DNA from: Chloroflexota bacterium
Lineage (GTDB): Bacteria > Chloroflexota > Dehalococcoidia > UBA2247 > RBG-13-53-26
Direction of reading: 5' to 3'
NCBI GenBank assembly: GCA_003650185.1
Contig: QMOF01000009.1
Coordinates: 1-20,634, forward strand
DNA: 20,634 bases
Every line of letters starts with the position of its first letter. Position 1 is the first letter of the stretch. Under the pieces are notes generated by a model. That model ran no database searches. It was not told the origin of the DNA and worked only from the letters and a program-made list of their open reading frames with translations. Below are positions 13,764-20,634 of this stretch, in pieces. The position numbers were made by a program, and so were the translations under genes.

Positions 13764-15125
13764 CTACCTGCCCCCTATGAGGCAACGCTGAATACGAATG
13801 TGAGGACTGCCATTGGAGACAGGAAGCGGTGACTGACCTCCCTTGCCGCAACCACCACCCTGGTTCATGTCGAGGTCACTCCCGATGGCATCTATGTTCT
13901 TCAGGGTGGTGAAGACGTTGCCCGTCAGTACCACAGGGCGCAATAGCTCGGCTACCCTACCGTTGCGGATCATGTAGGCCTCGCCAGCAGAGAAGGTGAA
14001 CATCTCCATGCTGGTGGTCCCGCCGTACCAGTTCTTGGCATAGATTCCTTCCTTAACGTCGGCGATAATCTCCTGGAACGAGAGTCCTTGCGGCTCGATG
14101 TAGGTGTTCGTCATGCGCACGATGGGAGGGTAGCGGTAGTCCACTGCCCTGGCGTTTCCGGTGGTTGGTTCTCCCATCTTCGCCGCAGTCTCGCGAGAGT
14201 GCAGCCTGCCCACCAGCACTCCCTCCTTGATGAGGTAGGTAGTGGTGGCAGGCACGCCTTCATCGTCGTACTTGTAGCTACCTCTCAGACCGGGAACCGC
14301 AGCGCCGTCAACAATGTTCAGATGCTGGGCGGCGAACCGCCGTCCCAGGACCATTATCTCCTTCAGCCGCTCGTTCTCGTAGGTGAAGTCGGCTTCCGAC
14401 AGATGTCCGAAGGCCTCGTGAGTGAATACCCCGGCGAGGACCGGGTCCAGGACCACACAGTATTCCCCTGCCTTTGCCTGTGGCGCGGCCAGGAGATCGA
14501 CCGCCCGCTGGGCCGTCTCCTTCACCTGCTGGTGGAGCCCCTCTATCTGGCCGAAGTCCCCTCTGCTTCCCAGGCTCAGCCCAGCTTGCTGAACATCTCC
14601 GCCGTCCCTGGCCACCACGGTGACGCGCAAGGAAATGTCACTGTGGCCCTGTTCGATGTAGCTGCCTTCTGAGTTGGCGAAGACGACTCGCCTGTGTTTG
14701 TCCGCGTAGCCAAGTACAGAGGTCTCAACCTTTGGGGTGCTCCAGATAACCTCGTTGTACTCGTCAAGAAGACGCTTCTTGTCAGCTAGCGCCAGGAAGC
14801 GGCAGTCCTTAGCAGCCACTTCCTCTACGCGGTCTACGACCGGGGGCACCGGGGCAAGGTGGCTTGTGTCCTTGCCCACCAGGTTGGCCTGCCTCACGGC
14901 TAGGGCGACCTTCTCCCGAAGATCGCCTGGCTCATTGAAGCTGACGAAGCCCCAGCCTCCATTGACCAGCGCCCGGACGTTGCCGCCGGAGCTACTGGGC
15001 TGGCTGATGTCCTCCAGGTCCCTTCCGCGATAGTGTATGCGGGTAGCCGTGCTCTCCTCGAGGCGGATGTCAACGTAGTCAGCATGGTGAGACTGCAGCG
15101 CTTCGGCAATCTGATCTCTATACAA
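13764..15125 (-). CDS. tldD: TldD metalloprotease
   Basis: Catalytic subunit of the TldD/TldE zinc metalloprotease. With a TTG start at 15125 (453 residues) the zinc-binding His236-Glu237-x3-His241 lies in FTHEAFGHLSEAD, and Cys426 in GGGCGKGGQ is the third ligand by analogy with E. coli TldD. The TTG is chosen because GGAGGT at 15131-15136 precedes it by 5 bases and the first residues YRDQIAEALQSHHADYVDIRLEE match the family's start. A longer frame opening with ATG at 15185 or GTG at 15188 has no ribosome binding site. Other conserved blocks are SYKYDDEGVPATTTYLIKEG and the GLSFQEIIADVKEGIYAKNW region. It heads the tldD-pmbA-GNAT operon behind a TTGACA promoter. No precursor peptide gene was seen next to it. 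Confidence 0.92.
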   Translation of the reverse strand: MYRDQIAEALQSHHADYVDIRLEESTATRIHYRGRDLEDISQPSSSGGNVRALVNGGWGFVSFNEPGDLREKVALAVRQANLVGKDTSHLAPVPPVVDRVEEVAAKDCRFLALADKKRLLDEYNEVIWSTPKVETSVLGYADKHRRVVFANSEGSYIEQGHSDISLRVTVVARDGGDVQQAGLSLGSRGDFGQIEGLHQQVKETAQRAVDLLAAPQAKAGEYCVVLDPVLAGVFTHEAFGHLSEADFTYENERLKEIMVLGRRFAAQHLNIVDGAAVPGLRGSYKYDDEGVPATTTYLIKEGVLVGRLHSRETAAKMGEPTTGNARAVDYRYPPIVRMTNTYIEPQGLSFQEIIADVKEGIYAKNWYGGTTSMEMFTFSAGEAYMIRNGRVAELLRPVVLTGNVFTTLKNIDAIGSDLDMNQGGGCGKGGQSPLPVSNGSPHIRIQRCLIGGR

Positions 15126-15209
15126 GCCTGACCTCCAGGGTTGATTGGTCACTCGCAAGACCCACGTTGGCTCAGGGGACACCATCACAAGCGGGGCAGA
15201 TCAATGAAT

Positions 15210-15239
15210 AGTCTATTAGTCGGGAGCCGCCGTTGTCAA
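15210..15239 (-). promoter_or_regulatory. promoter of the tldD-pmbA-GNAT operon
   Basis: On the minus strand a perfect TTGACA (15239-15234) is followed after 18 bases by TAGACT (15215-15210, 4 of 6). The start would be near 15202, leaving a leader of about 77 bases before the TTG start and its GGAGGT. Confidence 0.5.
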
Positions 15240-15479
15240 TTCGGCTGGCCTGGTCTTGCCGGAGGTGCGGCACAAACGTTTAGGGGATTCTGAGGTTACT
15301 TCAGGGTTGGACATAGCCAGAGCCAGTATGCGAGCCTATCCCGCGAGACCCCGATGCCACCAGGCGAACGCAGGAACGCATGCCTGAGGATGGGACTGCC
15401 AGGCACAGGGCTAGCGGTCGAGGGAATCTGGGTCGCCAGTCAAACAGGCGCTTAGCGGCGTGTGGCGGGTTTCGGTGGC
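15240..15479. other. non-coding gap between the tldD promoter and the methyltransferase gene
   Basis: From 15126 to 15479 there is no gene (354 bases). Besides the tldD promoter and ribosome binding site I found no conserved frame, tRNA or strong terminator for the methyltransferase operon that ends at 15480. Confidence 0.5.
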
Positions 15480-16325
15480 TTATCCTTTCTGCCGCTGGCG
15501 GAAGCCCCTGATGTAGCGGGTGGCATTGGGGTCGCGGCCCAGCGACAGGTCGGCGGCCAGCACGGCTGCGCGCACCTTGGCAGCGTCGACCACGGGGCAG
15601 TTCAGCCCGGCGGCAATGGCAATGGCCAGGAAGACGCTGTTGAGCAGCTCGCGGTCGGGCATGCCGAAGGAGATGTTGCTCACCCCCAGCGTTATGTTTG
15701 CGCCCAGCTCTGCCTTGACCTTGCGGATGGTCTCAATGGTGGTCATGCCTGCGGTGGCGTCTGCGCCGACGGTCAGGGCCAGGCAGTCTATTATAACGTC
15801 CTCTCTGGGAATGCCTACCGATTCGGCCTTCTCCACGATCTTCTGTGCCACGGCCAGCCGCTTGTCGGCGGTAGGTGGAATGCCTTTTTCATCCATGGTC
15901 AGACCGATGACAGCCGCGCCGTACTGCTTCACCACTGGCAGCACGCTCGCCAACGAGCGTTCCTCGCCGTTCACCGAGTTGACCAGTGCCTTGCCCTGGT
16001 AGACCTGGAGGGCGGCTTCAAGTGCCTTGACGTTGCTACTGTCGATGCAGATCGGGGCTGCAACCACCTCCATCACCGCCTGGACCGCCTGTGGCAGCAG
16101 GGTCACCTCATCCAGGCCCGGCACCCCGACATTGACGTCCAGTATGTCCGCCCCAGCTTTAACCTGGGCAGTGGCCTCCTCGCGCACCAGGGTCAGGTCA
16201 CCCTCCTGGAGCGCGGCTGTGAGCTTCTTCTTGCCCGTCGGGTTAATGCGCTCGCCGATGAGCACTGTTGGCCGCTGGTCACCAATTGTGACCTGCTTGC
16301 TGGCGGACGATACCATTGTTTCCAT
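15480..16325 (-). CDS. methyltetrahydrofolate:corrinoid-type methyltransferase (pterin-binding TIM barrel; methyltransferase II)
   Basis: Predicted to move a methyl group between a corrinoid protein and tetrahydrofolate, as AcsE and the MetH pterin domain do. The 281-residue protein has the dihydropteroate-synthase-like blocks: GERINPTGKKKL (24-35), ILDVNVGVPGLDE (61-73), PICIDSSNVKALEAAL (91-106), VNSVNGEE (115-122), IIDCLALTVGAD (178-189) and LGVSNISFGMP (213-223). Asp63, Asp95, Asn116, Asp180 and Asn217 fall where the pterin-binding residues lie in the family. The ATG at 16325 is taken because AAGGAGG at 16334-16340 precedes it by 8 bases; a GTG at 16334 would overlap that site. It is the last gene of the corrinoid operon, 25 bases after the activator gene. 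It would accept or donate the methyl group at the folate end of the pathway. Confidence 0.93.
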   Translation of the reverse strand: METMVSSASKQVTIGDQRPTVLIGERINPTGKKKLTAALQEGDLTLVREEATAQVKAGADILDVNVGVPGLDEVTLLPQAVQAVMEVVAAPICIDSSNVKALEAALQVYQGKALVNSVNGEERSLASVLPVVKQYGAAVIGLTMDEKGIPPTADKRLAVAQKIVEKAESVGIPREDVIIDCLALTVGADATAGMTTIETIRKVKAELGANITLGVSNISFGMPDRELLNSVFLAIAIAAGLNCPVVDAAKVRAAVLAADLSLGRDPNATRYIRGFRQRQKG

Positions 16326-16350
16326 CAAGCTCACCTCCTTGTGTACCCTT

Positions 16351-18165
16351 CTATCCTATCTGCGTGGCTTTGATAAAAGTGTCGTGGAACTGGGGAGCAG
16401 TGGTCAGTTCGATGTACTGGATACGCCGGGCCATGGCCTGTGCCTCCGACCGCTTTCCCATGGATGTGAGGACAAGCCTGGCGCCCGTGCCGGCGGCATT
16501 CCCCACCTGGTGGAAGCGGTCCAGGGGAAGGGGAGGCAGCATGCCCACTGTCACTGCGCTGGAAACGTCGATGTAGCTGCCGAAAGCCCCGGCGATGACT
16601 ACCTCTTCGATATCTTGCTCGGAGCACCCTGTTGATTCCAGAAGCACGTTGATGCCGGTGCGAATGGCCCCTTTGGCCAGTTGCAGCTCTCGTATGTCTC
16701 CTTGAGTGATGCAGATGGCTGGTCGACCATCGCGCTCCTCTTCGCTGACCAACACGAACTCACGCTGTCCCGCCCTGGAACGAACGCGCGGGTGGTCGCC
16801 CAGCCTGCCGCTCTTGTCCAGCACCCCGGCCAGGTAAAGCTGGGCCATGGCGTCGAGGATGCCGGAGCCACATAGGCCGACGGGCGGCTGGCCGCCGATG
16901 GTCTGGTACTCGATGCTGTTGTCCACCAGCCGCAGCCGCTCGATAGCCCCTGGAGCGGCCCTCATGCCGTCCTTGATGTGGGCCCCCTCAAAGGCCGGGC
17001 CGGAGGCACAGGATACACTGGCGATCTCGCCGTTCCTGACCAGAGCGACTTCAGTGTTCGTGCCGATATCCAGCGCCAGCACCAGGCCGTTGCGGCGAGG
17101 CATATCTGTGGCCAGCAGCATGGCCACGTGGTCACCGCCGACAAAGCCGGCGATATTGGGTGGCGTGTGGAGATAGGCGCCGGGAGCGAGGTGGAGTCCC
17201 ACGTCTCGCACCTTGGTGTCCATTGGGCCGCTTACCGCGGGCACAAACGGGGACCGGCCAAGTTGGTCGACCGGCAAACGCAGCAGAAGGTGGTGCATAG
17301 CAGTGTTGCCCACCACCACAGCTTCAACGATGTTCTCGGGTCTGGCTTCTATCATGGCGCAGAGGTCGGCGGCCAGCCGGTCGATTGCCTCCACCACCAG
17401 CTTCTGGGCCCCGGTATCTCCCGATGGCGACCTGCTGACGCGGGAGAGCCGGGCGATGACGTCCTCGCCGTATGATATCTGTGGGTTCATAATGCCCTGG
17501 GCTGCCAGCGTCTCCCCGCTGCCCAGGTCGACCAGGTATCCCGCTATCTTGGTGGTGCCGAGATCTATGGCCAGACCGAGTTGGGCGCTCGCTGGGGGGA
17601 GGACTGCCACTACCTCGGCGCCTCGCACCGATAGTTGGGCCTTCCAGTCCCAGGAGCGGAGGAGGGGGGAAAGGCCCCGCAGTACCTCGGTGTCGACGGA
17701 GCGGCAGCTTACCCCGCGTTGCTGGTTCAGGGCCTGAACCATGCGCTCGGCGTCAGCGCGCAGGTCTGAGAGCGAGGGGGGAGACATTTCGATGTTGTAG
17801 GCACGCACGGGCGGGTTGGGTGTCACCTTGACCTGCTGGCCTTCTACCTGCGTGCGTTGGGGCGCCGTGAGGGACTCGGCGGGTACATGCACTGTGCAAT
17901 CGCCAAGGGGGTACGCCTGACAGGCAAGGCGATAGCCGTTCGCCAGCTCTTCGGGTGTAAGGTGCTCCTGCTCGCTGGCGGTCGGGGATGATGCCTTCCC
18001 GGACAGGACCTGTATCTTGCAGCGGTGGCAGGTGCCCCTGCCACCGCACAGGCTCACGAGTTCTATGCCGAGGCGGTGTGCCGCTTCCAGCAGGCTCTCA
18101 TCTGATGGGCACTCCCCTCGGCGGCCGATAGGCTCGAATTCGACGTGGTACTGCTTAGTCTTCAC
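16351..18165 (-). CDS. reductive activator of corrinoid proteins (RACo/AE-like, 2Fe-2S plus ASKHA domain, DUF4445)
   Basis: ATP-dependent activating enzyme that re-reduces accidentally oxidised cob(II)alamin to cob(I)alamin in corrinoid methyltransfer proteins. The 604-residue protein begins with a plant-type [2Fe-2S] ferredoxin domain: Cys40-x5-Cys46-x2-Cys49 (CGGRGTCHRC) and Cys82 in YRLACQA. A linker of about 100 residues follows. The C-terminal ASKHA ATPase has IDLGTTKIAGYLVDLGSG (200-217), NPQISYGEDVIARL (227-240), VVGNTAMHHLLLRLP (284-298), the second phosphate loop ALDIGTNTEVALV (364-376) and ASGPAFEGAHIKDGMRAAPG (387-406). Domain order matches RACo and the O-demethylase activating enzyme. 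The start is a GTG with a GGGGAG element very close to it. It lies between the UroD-family methyltransferase (242-base gap) and the folate methyltransferase, completing a four-part system. Confidence 0.94.
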   Translation of the reverse strand: MKTKQYHVEFEPIGRRGECPSDESLLEAAHRLGIELVSLCGGRGTCHRCKIQVLSGKASSPTASEQEHLTPEELANGYRLACQAYPLGDCTVHVPAESLTAPQRTQVEGQQVKVTPNPPVRAYNIEMSPPSLSDLRADAERMVQALNQQRGVSCRSVDTEVLRGLSPLLRSWDWKAQLSVRGAEVVAVLPPASAQLGLAIDLGTTKIAGYLVDLGSGETLAAQGIMNPQISYGEDVIARLSRVSRSPSGDTGAQKLVVEAIDRLAADLCAMIEARPENIVEAVVVGNTAMHHLLLRLPVDQLGRSPFVPAVSGPMDTKVRDVGLHLAPGAYLHTPPNIAGFVGGDHVAMLLATDMPRRNGLVLALDIGTNTEVALVRNGEIASVSCASGPAFEGAHIKDGMRAAPGAIERLRLVDNSIEYQTIGGQPPVGLCGSGILDAMAQLYLAGVLDKSGRLGDHPRVRSRAGQREFVLVSEEERDGRPAICITQGDIRELQLAKGAIRTGINVLLESTGCSEQDIEEVVIAGAFGSYIDVSSAVTVGMLPPLPLDRFHQVGNAAGTGARLVLTSMGKRSEAQAMARRIQYIELTTAPQFHDTFIKATQIG

Positions 18166-18407
18166 TCTCCCCGATCGTTTGTCTCGACCATGTCAGGCCG
18201 CTTGAGCTTCAGGATGCCGCTCCGGCAAGCTGCCCGACCGGTGCTGCAACTACTCCCTCACAATCTCATGTAAGGGTACTCCACATCCTTGAGCAGTGGC
18301 AAGTTGGCCAGTGCCGCGGTCGAGCTTGGGTGATGGCGTCGCCTGTGCTCGTGCGCTTCGCGGTCAAGAAGCGATTCGGCGGGAACGAGGTGGTGAGCCA
18401 GAGTCGG
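18166..18407. other. intergenic region within the corrinoid cluster
   Basis: A 242-base gap, much wider than the others in this cluster. No conserved small gene is seen. On the minus strand a TTGCCA (18302-18297) followed after 18 bases by TACCCT is a weak promoter candidate for the activator and folate methyltransferase genes. I saw no recognisable cobalamin riboswitch, but I cannot fold the RNA here. Confidence 0.35.
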
Positions 18408-19544
18408 TCAGCCGTAGTTCTTGCCCGTCTCGATCATGGCACGGAAGTTCTCGGGTTTGCAGTCGGGTGGTGTGGCGCAGCCGGTGCCCAGGATTAGGCC
18501 GCCCCCTGCCCCCACCTCGTCGATCAGCCTCTTGCAGTAGGCTTCCACCTCTTCGGGTTTGCCCAGCGAGAGAAGTGAAGCAGGGACGTCACCGTGAATG
18601 CAGAGGTGGTCGCGGAGCACCTGCTTGGCCAGGAAGATGTCCGTGGTGCTGTCCAGCCCCACCACCGCCGAGCCTCTGGGCAGCCTCTTGAAGTAGGGCA
18701 GGTTCTTGTCCCAGCAGGTGTCCAGGTGGAATACGGTGACGATTCCCTCAGACCAGAAGGCATCGACGATCTCCTCCGTGTAGGGCCACCAGAACCGCTC
18801 GAAGACGGCGAGCGGATAGTAGAAGGCGGAGGCCCGCTCGTCGGTGAACAGACAGGTGTCTATGCCGGAACCCTTGGCGATGGCGATGTTCTTGGGGATC
18901 AGTTCCTTGGTTATCTGCTTGATGGTGCGCTCCACCGGCTCCGGGTTGTAGTAGAGGTCCTGGGTGAAAGCGACCATGGAACGCATGAGCGACAGCCGGA
19001 AGAAAGGGTGAAAGTCGCTGGCCAGTATCAGGGGCCGCATGTCGTACTTCTTCAGCTCCGCGTCGAACTCCGGCCACATGGTCAGCACATTGGTGACCTC
19101 TCTCTGGACGTCGTCAGGAGTGAGGTCGGTGATGCGCCACAGGTAGTCTTCGTAGTAGAAGGCGTCTATGCCCATCTCACAGATCCGGTCGTAGTCCTCG
19201 GGCTTCATGAACTCCTCTTCCACGAGCTGGAACATGTAGCCGTCCGGCAGGTCTCTGCCGGGGATCCTCATCTTCATGGGGTAGATGTTGGTCACCTGCT
19301 GCTGTAGCGGGGTGATGGGGCCGCCGTGCATGCTGTCCCACCCACCGAACTTGCTCAGCACCTTGCGGTATGCCTCGATGGCTTTCTGGTTGCTCCCGGC
19401 CACCTCAGCCAGGGTCATGCCAGCCAGGTGCGCCGCCGGCTCGGCGGTGACCAGCGGCACCACCGGAACGCGGTCGGGCTGCTCCAGCCTGATGGCTGCC
19501 CAAAGCCTTTCGTTGGTCGTCATACTCTCCTGTGCCATCGTCAT
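18408..19544 (-). CDS. uroporphyrinogen decarboxylase-family methyltransferase (corrinoid methyltransferase I-like)
   Basis: A 378-residue TIM-barrel protein of the UroD/MtaA superfamily. Its neighbours argue against heme synthesis and for methyl transfer between a substrate or coenzyme and the corrinoid protein. Family features are NERLWAAIRLEQPDRVPVVP (11-30), TDERASAFYYPLAVFERFWW (234-253) and FHLDTCWDKNLP (272-283). LGKPEEVEAYCKRLIDEV (327-344) and GGGLILGTGCATPPDCKPEN (347-366) follow. Metal ligands are likely His273, Cys277 or Asp275, and Cys356. The classical MtaA pattern is His-x-Cys then a distant Cys; here the position two after His is Asp and the Cys is four after, which is unusual. 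The start overlaps the corrinoid gene stop as ATGA, showing close coupling. The methyl donor (aryl methyl ether, methylamine, methanol or other) is not readable. Confidence 0.87.
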   Translation of the reverse strand: MTMAQESMTTNERLWAAIRLEQPDRVPVVPLVTAEPAAHLAGMTLAEVAGSNQKAIEAYRKVLSKFGGWDSMHGGPITPLQQQVTNIYPMKMRIPGRDLPDGYMFQLVEEEFMKPEDYDRICEMGIDAFYYEDYLWRITDLTPDDVQREVTNVLTMWPEFDAELKKYDMRPLILASDFHPFFRLSLMRSMVAFTQDLYYNPEPVERTIKQITKELIPKNIAIAKGSGIDTCLFTDERASAFYYPLAVFERFWWPYTEEIVDAFWSEGIVTVFHLDTCWDKNLPYFKRLPRGSAVVGLDSTTDIFLAKQVLRDHLCIHGDVPASLLSLGKPEEVEAYCKRLIDEVGAGGGLILGTGCATPPDCKPENFRAMIETGKNYG

Positions 19545-20173
19545 CTACCCCCTACGACGTTCAAGCAGTAGTTGACGCCCTCCATAGCGTCCAGGGTCTG
19601 GAAGTCAGCACCAACATAGTCTTTGACAATGGGGGTGGTTACCCCTCCTCCGATCATCAGCTTGAGGCCGTTCCTCAGCCCTGCCTGCTGGAGCAGGTCG
19701 GCGGCCTCTTTCATGCTGGCGAAGGCGGTGGTGATAAGTGCGGAGAAACCGACGAACTCGGGCCTGATCTCCTTGACCTTCTCCAGCACCAGGGGCGGAG
19801 GCACATCGACTCCGAGGTCGTGCACCTCGAAGCCCTGGGCCTGGAGCAGCGTGGCCAGGATGTTCTTGCCCAGGTCGTGGATGTCGCCTTTGAGGGTGGC
19901 GAGAACGACTTTGGCCCGAAGCTGGGAGGAGTGGGACTTGGCCAGGTGGGGTTGCAGGATGGCCACAGCTCCCTTGAAGATCTCGGCGGACAGCAGCAGT
20001 TCGGCCAGGAAGTAGTCCCCCTGCTGGAGAAGGTCGCCCACGGCGGTCATGCCCTGACGGCAGTCTTCGAGTATCCCAAGGGGGTCTTCGCCTGCTTCGA
20101 TCCGTTGGGTCACCATTCCCAGGACTTCGTCTCGCTCAAGCTTGACCAGGGCCGCGACAAGTTCCTCTTTCAT
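19541..20173 (-). CDS. corrinoid (B12)-binding methyltransferase protein
   Basis: Carrier protein that shuttles the methyl group on its cobalt between methyltransferase I and methyltransferase II. The 210-residue protein has the two expected domains: an N-terminal helical cap (about 1-85, with LERDEVLGMVTQRIEAGEDP) and a C-terminal Rossmann-like B12 domain. The signature DIHDLGKNI starts at Asp97, with His99 as the likely lower cobalt ligand; SALIT (144-148) and MIGGGVTT (173-180) complete the DxHxxG-SxL-GG pattern. I chose ATG 20173 because AAGGAG at 20179-20184 precedes it by 5 bases, against a longer frame from 20209. The stop overlaps the UroD-family gene start. It lies 68 bases after a zinc dehydrogenase gene. 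Confidence 0.95.
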   Translation of the reverse strand: MKEELVAALVKLERDEVLGMVTQRIEAGEDPLGILEDCRQGMTAVGDLLQQGDYFLAELLLSAEIFKGAVAILQPHLAKSHSSQLRAKVVLATLKGDIHDLGKNILATLLQAQGFEVHDLGVDVPPPLVLEKVKEIRPEFVGFSALITTAFASMKEAADLLQQAGLRNGLKLMIGGGVTTPIVKDYVGADFQTLDAMEGVNYCLNVVGGR

Positions 20174-20241
20174 CTCGGCTCCTTTCCTGCCTGTGATGCC
20201 GCTGGCCACCCTTCTTCATGCGCGGCTGGCGAAGGGCGCGC

Positions 20242-20634
20242 CTATGGCTTTACCAGCACCTTTATTGCGTCGTCAGAATTGAGTTGAGCGTTGAAGGCCT
20301 CTCTGACCTGGTTCAGGGGAAACCGGTGGGTTATCAGGTCTGTTGTTCGTACCTGGCCTGCCCGCATCAGGTCGAGGGCCATGTCCCACCGCTGGCCGCC
20401 GCAGCCCCGCAGGGTCACGTTCCTGAACTGGAACATCAGGCTCATCAGCTCGGGGCTCAGTTGCAGGTCCTGCTCAAACATCCCTACCTGCATTATCCTG
20501 CCGTAGGCGCGGACCATGTGCCCTGCCTGGCGAAAGGCAGCGGGTGCCCCTGAGCACTCGAAGACCACGTCGGCCATCTGCTGTGCGGTTGCTTCTCTGA
20601 CCGCTTCCACCGGGTCCTTCTCTCTGGGGTTTAT
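20242..20634 (-). CDS. zinc-binding alcohol/threonine dehydrogenase-like protein (N-terminal part beyond window)
   Basis: C-terminal 130 residues of a medium-chain dehydrogenase whose frame stays open to the last base of the window, so the catalytic zinc domain is not visible. The first readable residues INPREKDPVEAVREATAQQ then DVVFECSGAPAAFRQA are the conserved Rossmann stretch just after the cofactor-binding loop in sorbitol and threonine dehydrogenases. GRIMQVGMF follows, and RFPLNQVREAFNAQLNSDDAIKVLVKP is the usual C-terminal end. It points the same way as the corrinoid genes and ends 68 bases before them, so it may be the upstream gene of that operon. It might oxidise the alcohol left after demethylation, but that is inference. 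Confidence 0.88.
   Translation of the reverse strand: MNPREKDPVEAVREATAQQMADVVFECSGAPAAFRQAGHMVRAYGRIMQVGMFEQDLQLSPELMSLMFQFRNVTLRGCGGQRWDMALDLMRAGQVRTTDLITHRFPLNQVREAFNAQLNSDDAIKVLVKP

Noticed and set aside
15462..16373. Long open frame on the plus strand (303 codons)
   Set aside because: It is the antisense shadow of the pterin-binding methyltransferase, which has clear family motifs. The shadow is His/Gly/Gln-rich with no recognisable domain.
18408..19544. Heme-pathway uroporphyrinogen decarboxylase (HemE)
   Set aside because: The gene is coupled to a corrinoid protein and lies with an activator and a folate methyltransferase; no other heme gene is near, and the metal-site-like His/Cys residues fit the methyltransferase branch.

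Overview
The window is about 20.6 kb of GC-rich, gene-dense bacterial DNA. The gene content is catabolic: an ETF/ETF-quinone oxidoreductase chain, hotdog hydratases, tandem short-chain dehydrogenases and a corrinoid methyltransferase set. It would fit an uncultured anaerobic or facultative bacterium such as a Dehalococcoidia-like Chloroflexota. That placement is inference from gene content and style; no phylogenetic marker is present to prove it.

Layout. (1) 1-2329, plus strand: the end of a DUF4389 membrane protein, a zinc alcohol dehydrogenase of the CAD2 type, and a RimI-like acetyltransferase. (2) 2310-6912, minus strand: a compact operon fixC-fixX-etfB-etfA-acyl-CoA dehydrogenase, preceded by a plausible promoter. 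It would carry electrons from acyl-CoA oxidation through ETF to the quinone pool. (3) 7213-7635, minus strand: an SRPBCC-fold protein. It diverges from (4) 7797-11722, plus strand, a five-gene operon of two hotdog-fold hydratase subunits followed by three tandem paralogous SDRs. That operon ends at a perfect 15-bp hairpin. (5) 11856-15125, minus strand: tldD-pmbA and a directly abutting GNAT acetyltransferase. (6) 15480-20634, minus strand: a zinc dehydrogenase running off the window edge, a corrinoid-binding protein, a UroD-family methyltransferase, a reductive activator of corrinoid proteins (2Fe-2S plus ASKHA), and a methyltetrahydrofolate:corrinoid-type methyltransferase.

How the genes may work together. 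Regions 2 and 4 together give three of the four steps of a beta-oxidation cycle by the (3R)-hydroxyacyl route: dehydrogenation by the ACAD with electrons to quinone through ETF and FixCX, hydration by the hotdog pair, and oxidation by one of the SDRs. No thiolase or CoA ligase is in the window, and the hotdog/SDR pair could also run reductively. Region 6 has all four parts of a classical corrinoid O-demethylase/methyltransferase system: methyltransferase I, corrinoid protein, methyltransferase II and activating enzyme. The methyl donor is unknown.

The most interesting points are the complete corrinoid methyl-transfer locus with an unusual UroD-type enzyme and a linked dehydrogenase, and the triplicated SDRs. 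The SDRs share a C-terminal YVNPAPP tail and a Ser-Tyr spacing one residue shorter than in FabG. No mobile element, CRISPR array, rRNA or tRNA was recognised.
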